A stretch of 8,679 nt of DNA, taken from assembly GCA_002425405.1 (NCBI GenBank), contig DIME01000029.1:7289-15967 (forward strand). The letters run 5' to 3'. Shown here in pieces: positions 8,113 to 8,679 of this stretch. This DNA is from Candidatus Accumulibacter vicinus (GTDB lineage Bacteria; Pseudomonadota; Gammaproteobacteria; Burkholderiales; Rhodocyclaceae). The position numbers were made by a program, and so were the translations under genes. The notes below the pieces were generated by a model, which saw only the letters and a list, made by a program, of their open reading frames with translations, was not told where the DNA came from and did no database searches. How positions within the stretch are numbered: position 1 is the first letter of the stretch; every line of letters starts with the position of its first letter.

Positions 8113-8679
8113 TTATGCGCTCTTCCTGCGACGAATCCGACCGAGGCCGGCGAGACCGAGACCCAGACCGACCAGTGCCAGGCTCGCGGGCTCGGGAACT
8201 CGTGCCCCCTCGACCGACACGTCGTCGATGAACCAGGTCCCGGTGCCGGGATCAGTCTCGAAGTAGAAGCTGATCGTCGTCGACCCACCCGTGGCGACGA
8301 ACGCGTCGGAGCTCATTGCATAGAGCGATGTCGTCGGCACGGTAACGATCGGGCCGCTGTCGATCTGATAGCGAAGGATGTTCCCTGCTTCACCCGGAGC
8401 GTCAGTGCCGGACCAGAAGGAGAAGGAGTACAGTTGGCTGGCGGCCGTCGCGATCGTTTGCGACAGCGTCGCGAAACCGTCGTTGTCGTATCCGCGCGCA
8501 TTGAACGCCCCGGAATGCGGTGACTCTGTATCGGCATCGCATAAGTCGGCCCCGGTACAGCTCCATCCGCTGAGATCGCCCGTCTCGAAGCCGGGGTTGG
8601 TGATGAGGTTCGCGCTGGCGGCGAACGGCGCTGCGAGCAGAGCCGCCGCAATGGCACTTTTAACCAAAAATGGGAAATC
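8113..8679 (-). CDS. Secreted PEP-CTERM protein with carbohydrate-binding-like domain (5' end probably outside the window)
   Basis: The protein carries an N-terminal signal peptide (hydrophobic Ala-rich core, probable cleavage after AASA). The C-terminal sorting signal has VPEP, a hydrophobic glycine/leucine helix and a basic RIRRRKSA end. PEP-CTERM proteins are exported by Sec and then processed by an exosortase, usually in bacteria that make exopolysaccharide. The region between starts LITNPGFETGDLSGW and ends GTWFIDDVSVEG, the typical bounds of a jelly-roll carbohydrate-binding-like domain. Two cysteines (WSCTGADLC) lie close together. The reading frame stays open to the right edge. The only in-window start is TTG at 8667, giving 184 residues with no ribosome binding site before it. 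The four upstream codons (DFPF) are also open, so I think the true start lies beyond the window. No exosortase gene is present here. The ligand is unknown; adhesion or biofilm matrix is an inference. Confidence 0.88.
   Translation of the reverse strand, partial: DFPFLVKSAIAAALLAAPFAASANLITNPGFETGDLSGWSCTGADLCDADTESPHSGAFNARGYDNDGFATLSQTIATAASQLYSFSFWSGTDAPGEAGNILRYQIDSGPIVTVPTTSLYAMSSDAFVATGGSTTISFYFETDPGTGTWFIDDVSVEGARVPEPASLALVGLGLGLAGLGRIRRRKSA

Noticed and set aside
7990..8523. A 177-residue plus-strand open frame at the right end
   Set aside because: It runs through the minus-strand terminator and across most of the PEP-CTERM gene, which has a signal peptide and sorting signal. It has no convincing features of its own.

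Overview
The window is GC-rich (roughly 60-65%) Gram-negative chromosomal DNA. Three things point to a betaproteobacterium, possibly Rhodocyclales or Accumulibacter-like: a PEP-CTERM/exosortase target protein, a Uup ABC-F protein close to the proteobacterial type, and a two-gene RND efflux operon. The lineage is an inference from protein style, not a search result. The content is mostly ordinary housekeeping and accessory chromosome. I found no phage, IS, CRISPR or defence locus, and nothing I would call a new multi-gene system.

Layout, left to right. A PIG-L/LmbE-family deacetylase (34-738, +) ends in a region with an inverted repeat. A tRNA-Arg(CCT) lies on the minus strand (848-919) with a good promoter at 930-959. 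It is divergent from uup (1010-2926, +), a complete two-ATPase ABC-F protein with a C-terminal coiled coil. A small proline- and arginine-rich orphan gene (3023-3346, -) converges on uup and has a strong ribosome binding site. A divergent intergenic region (3347-3586) carries candidate promoters in both directions and a perfect 8-bp hairpin. It leads into an efflux operon of periplasmic adaptor (3587-4783, +) and RND pump (4780-7854, +), which overlap by 4 bp. No outer-membrane channel gene and no local regulator follow. After about 190 bp without a gene, a strong rho-independent terminator (8041-8066, -) closes a minus-strand gene for a secreted PEP-CTERM protein with a carbohydrate-binding-like fold. 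That gene reads to the right edge, and its true start is probably outside the window.

Functionally, the adaptor and pump form the inner-membrane and periplasmic parts of a tripartite exporter that must borrow a TolC-like channel from elsewhere. The deacetylase and the PEP-CTERM protein both fit a cell with surface-glycan or exopolysaccharide biology, but they are separated by unrelated genes and no direct link is visible. The items most worth a second look are the 107-residue orphan, the adaptor leader hairpin, and the convergent tail at the end of uup.
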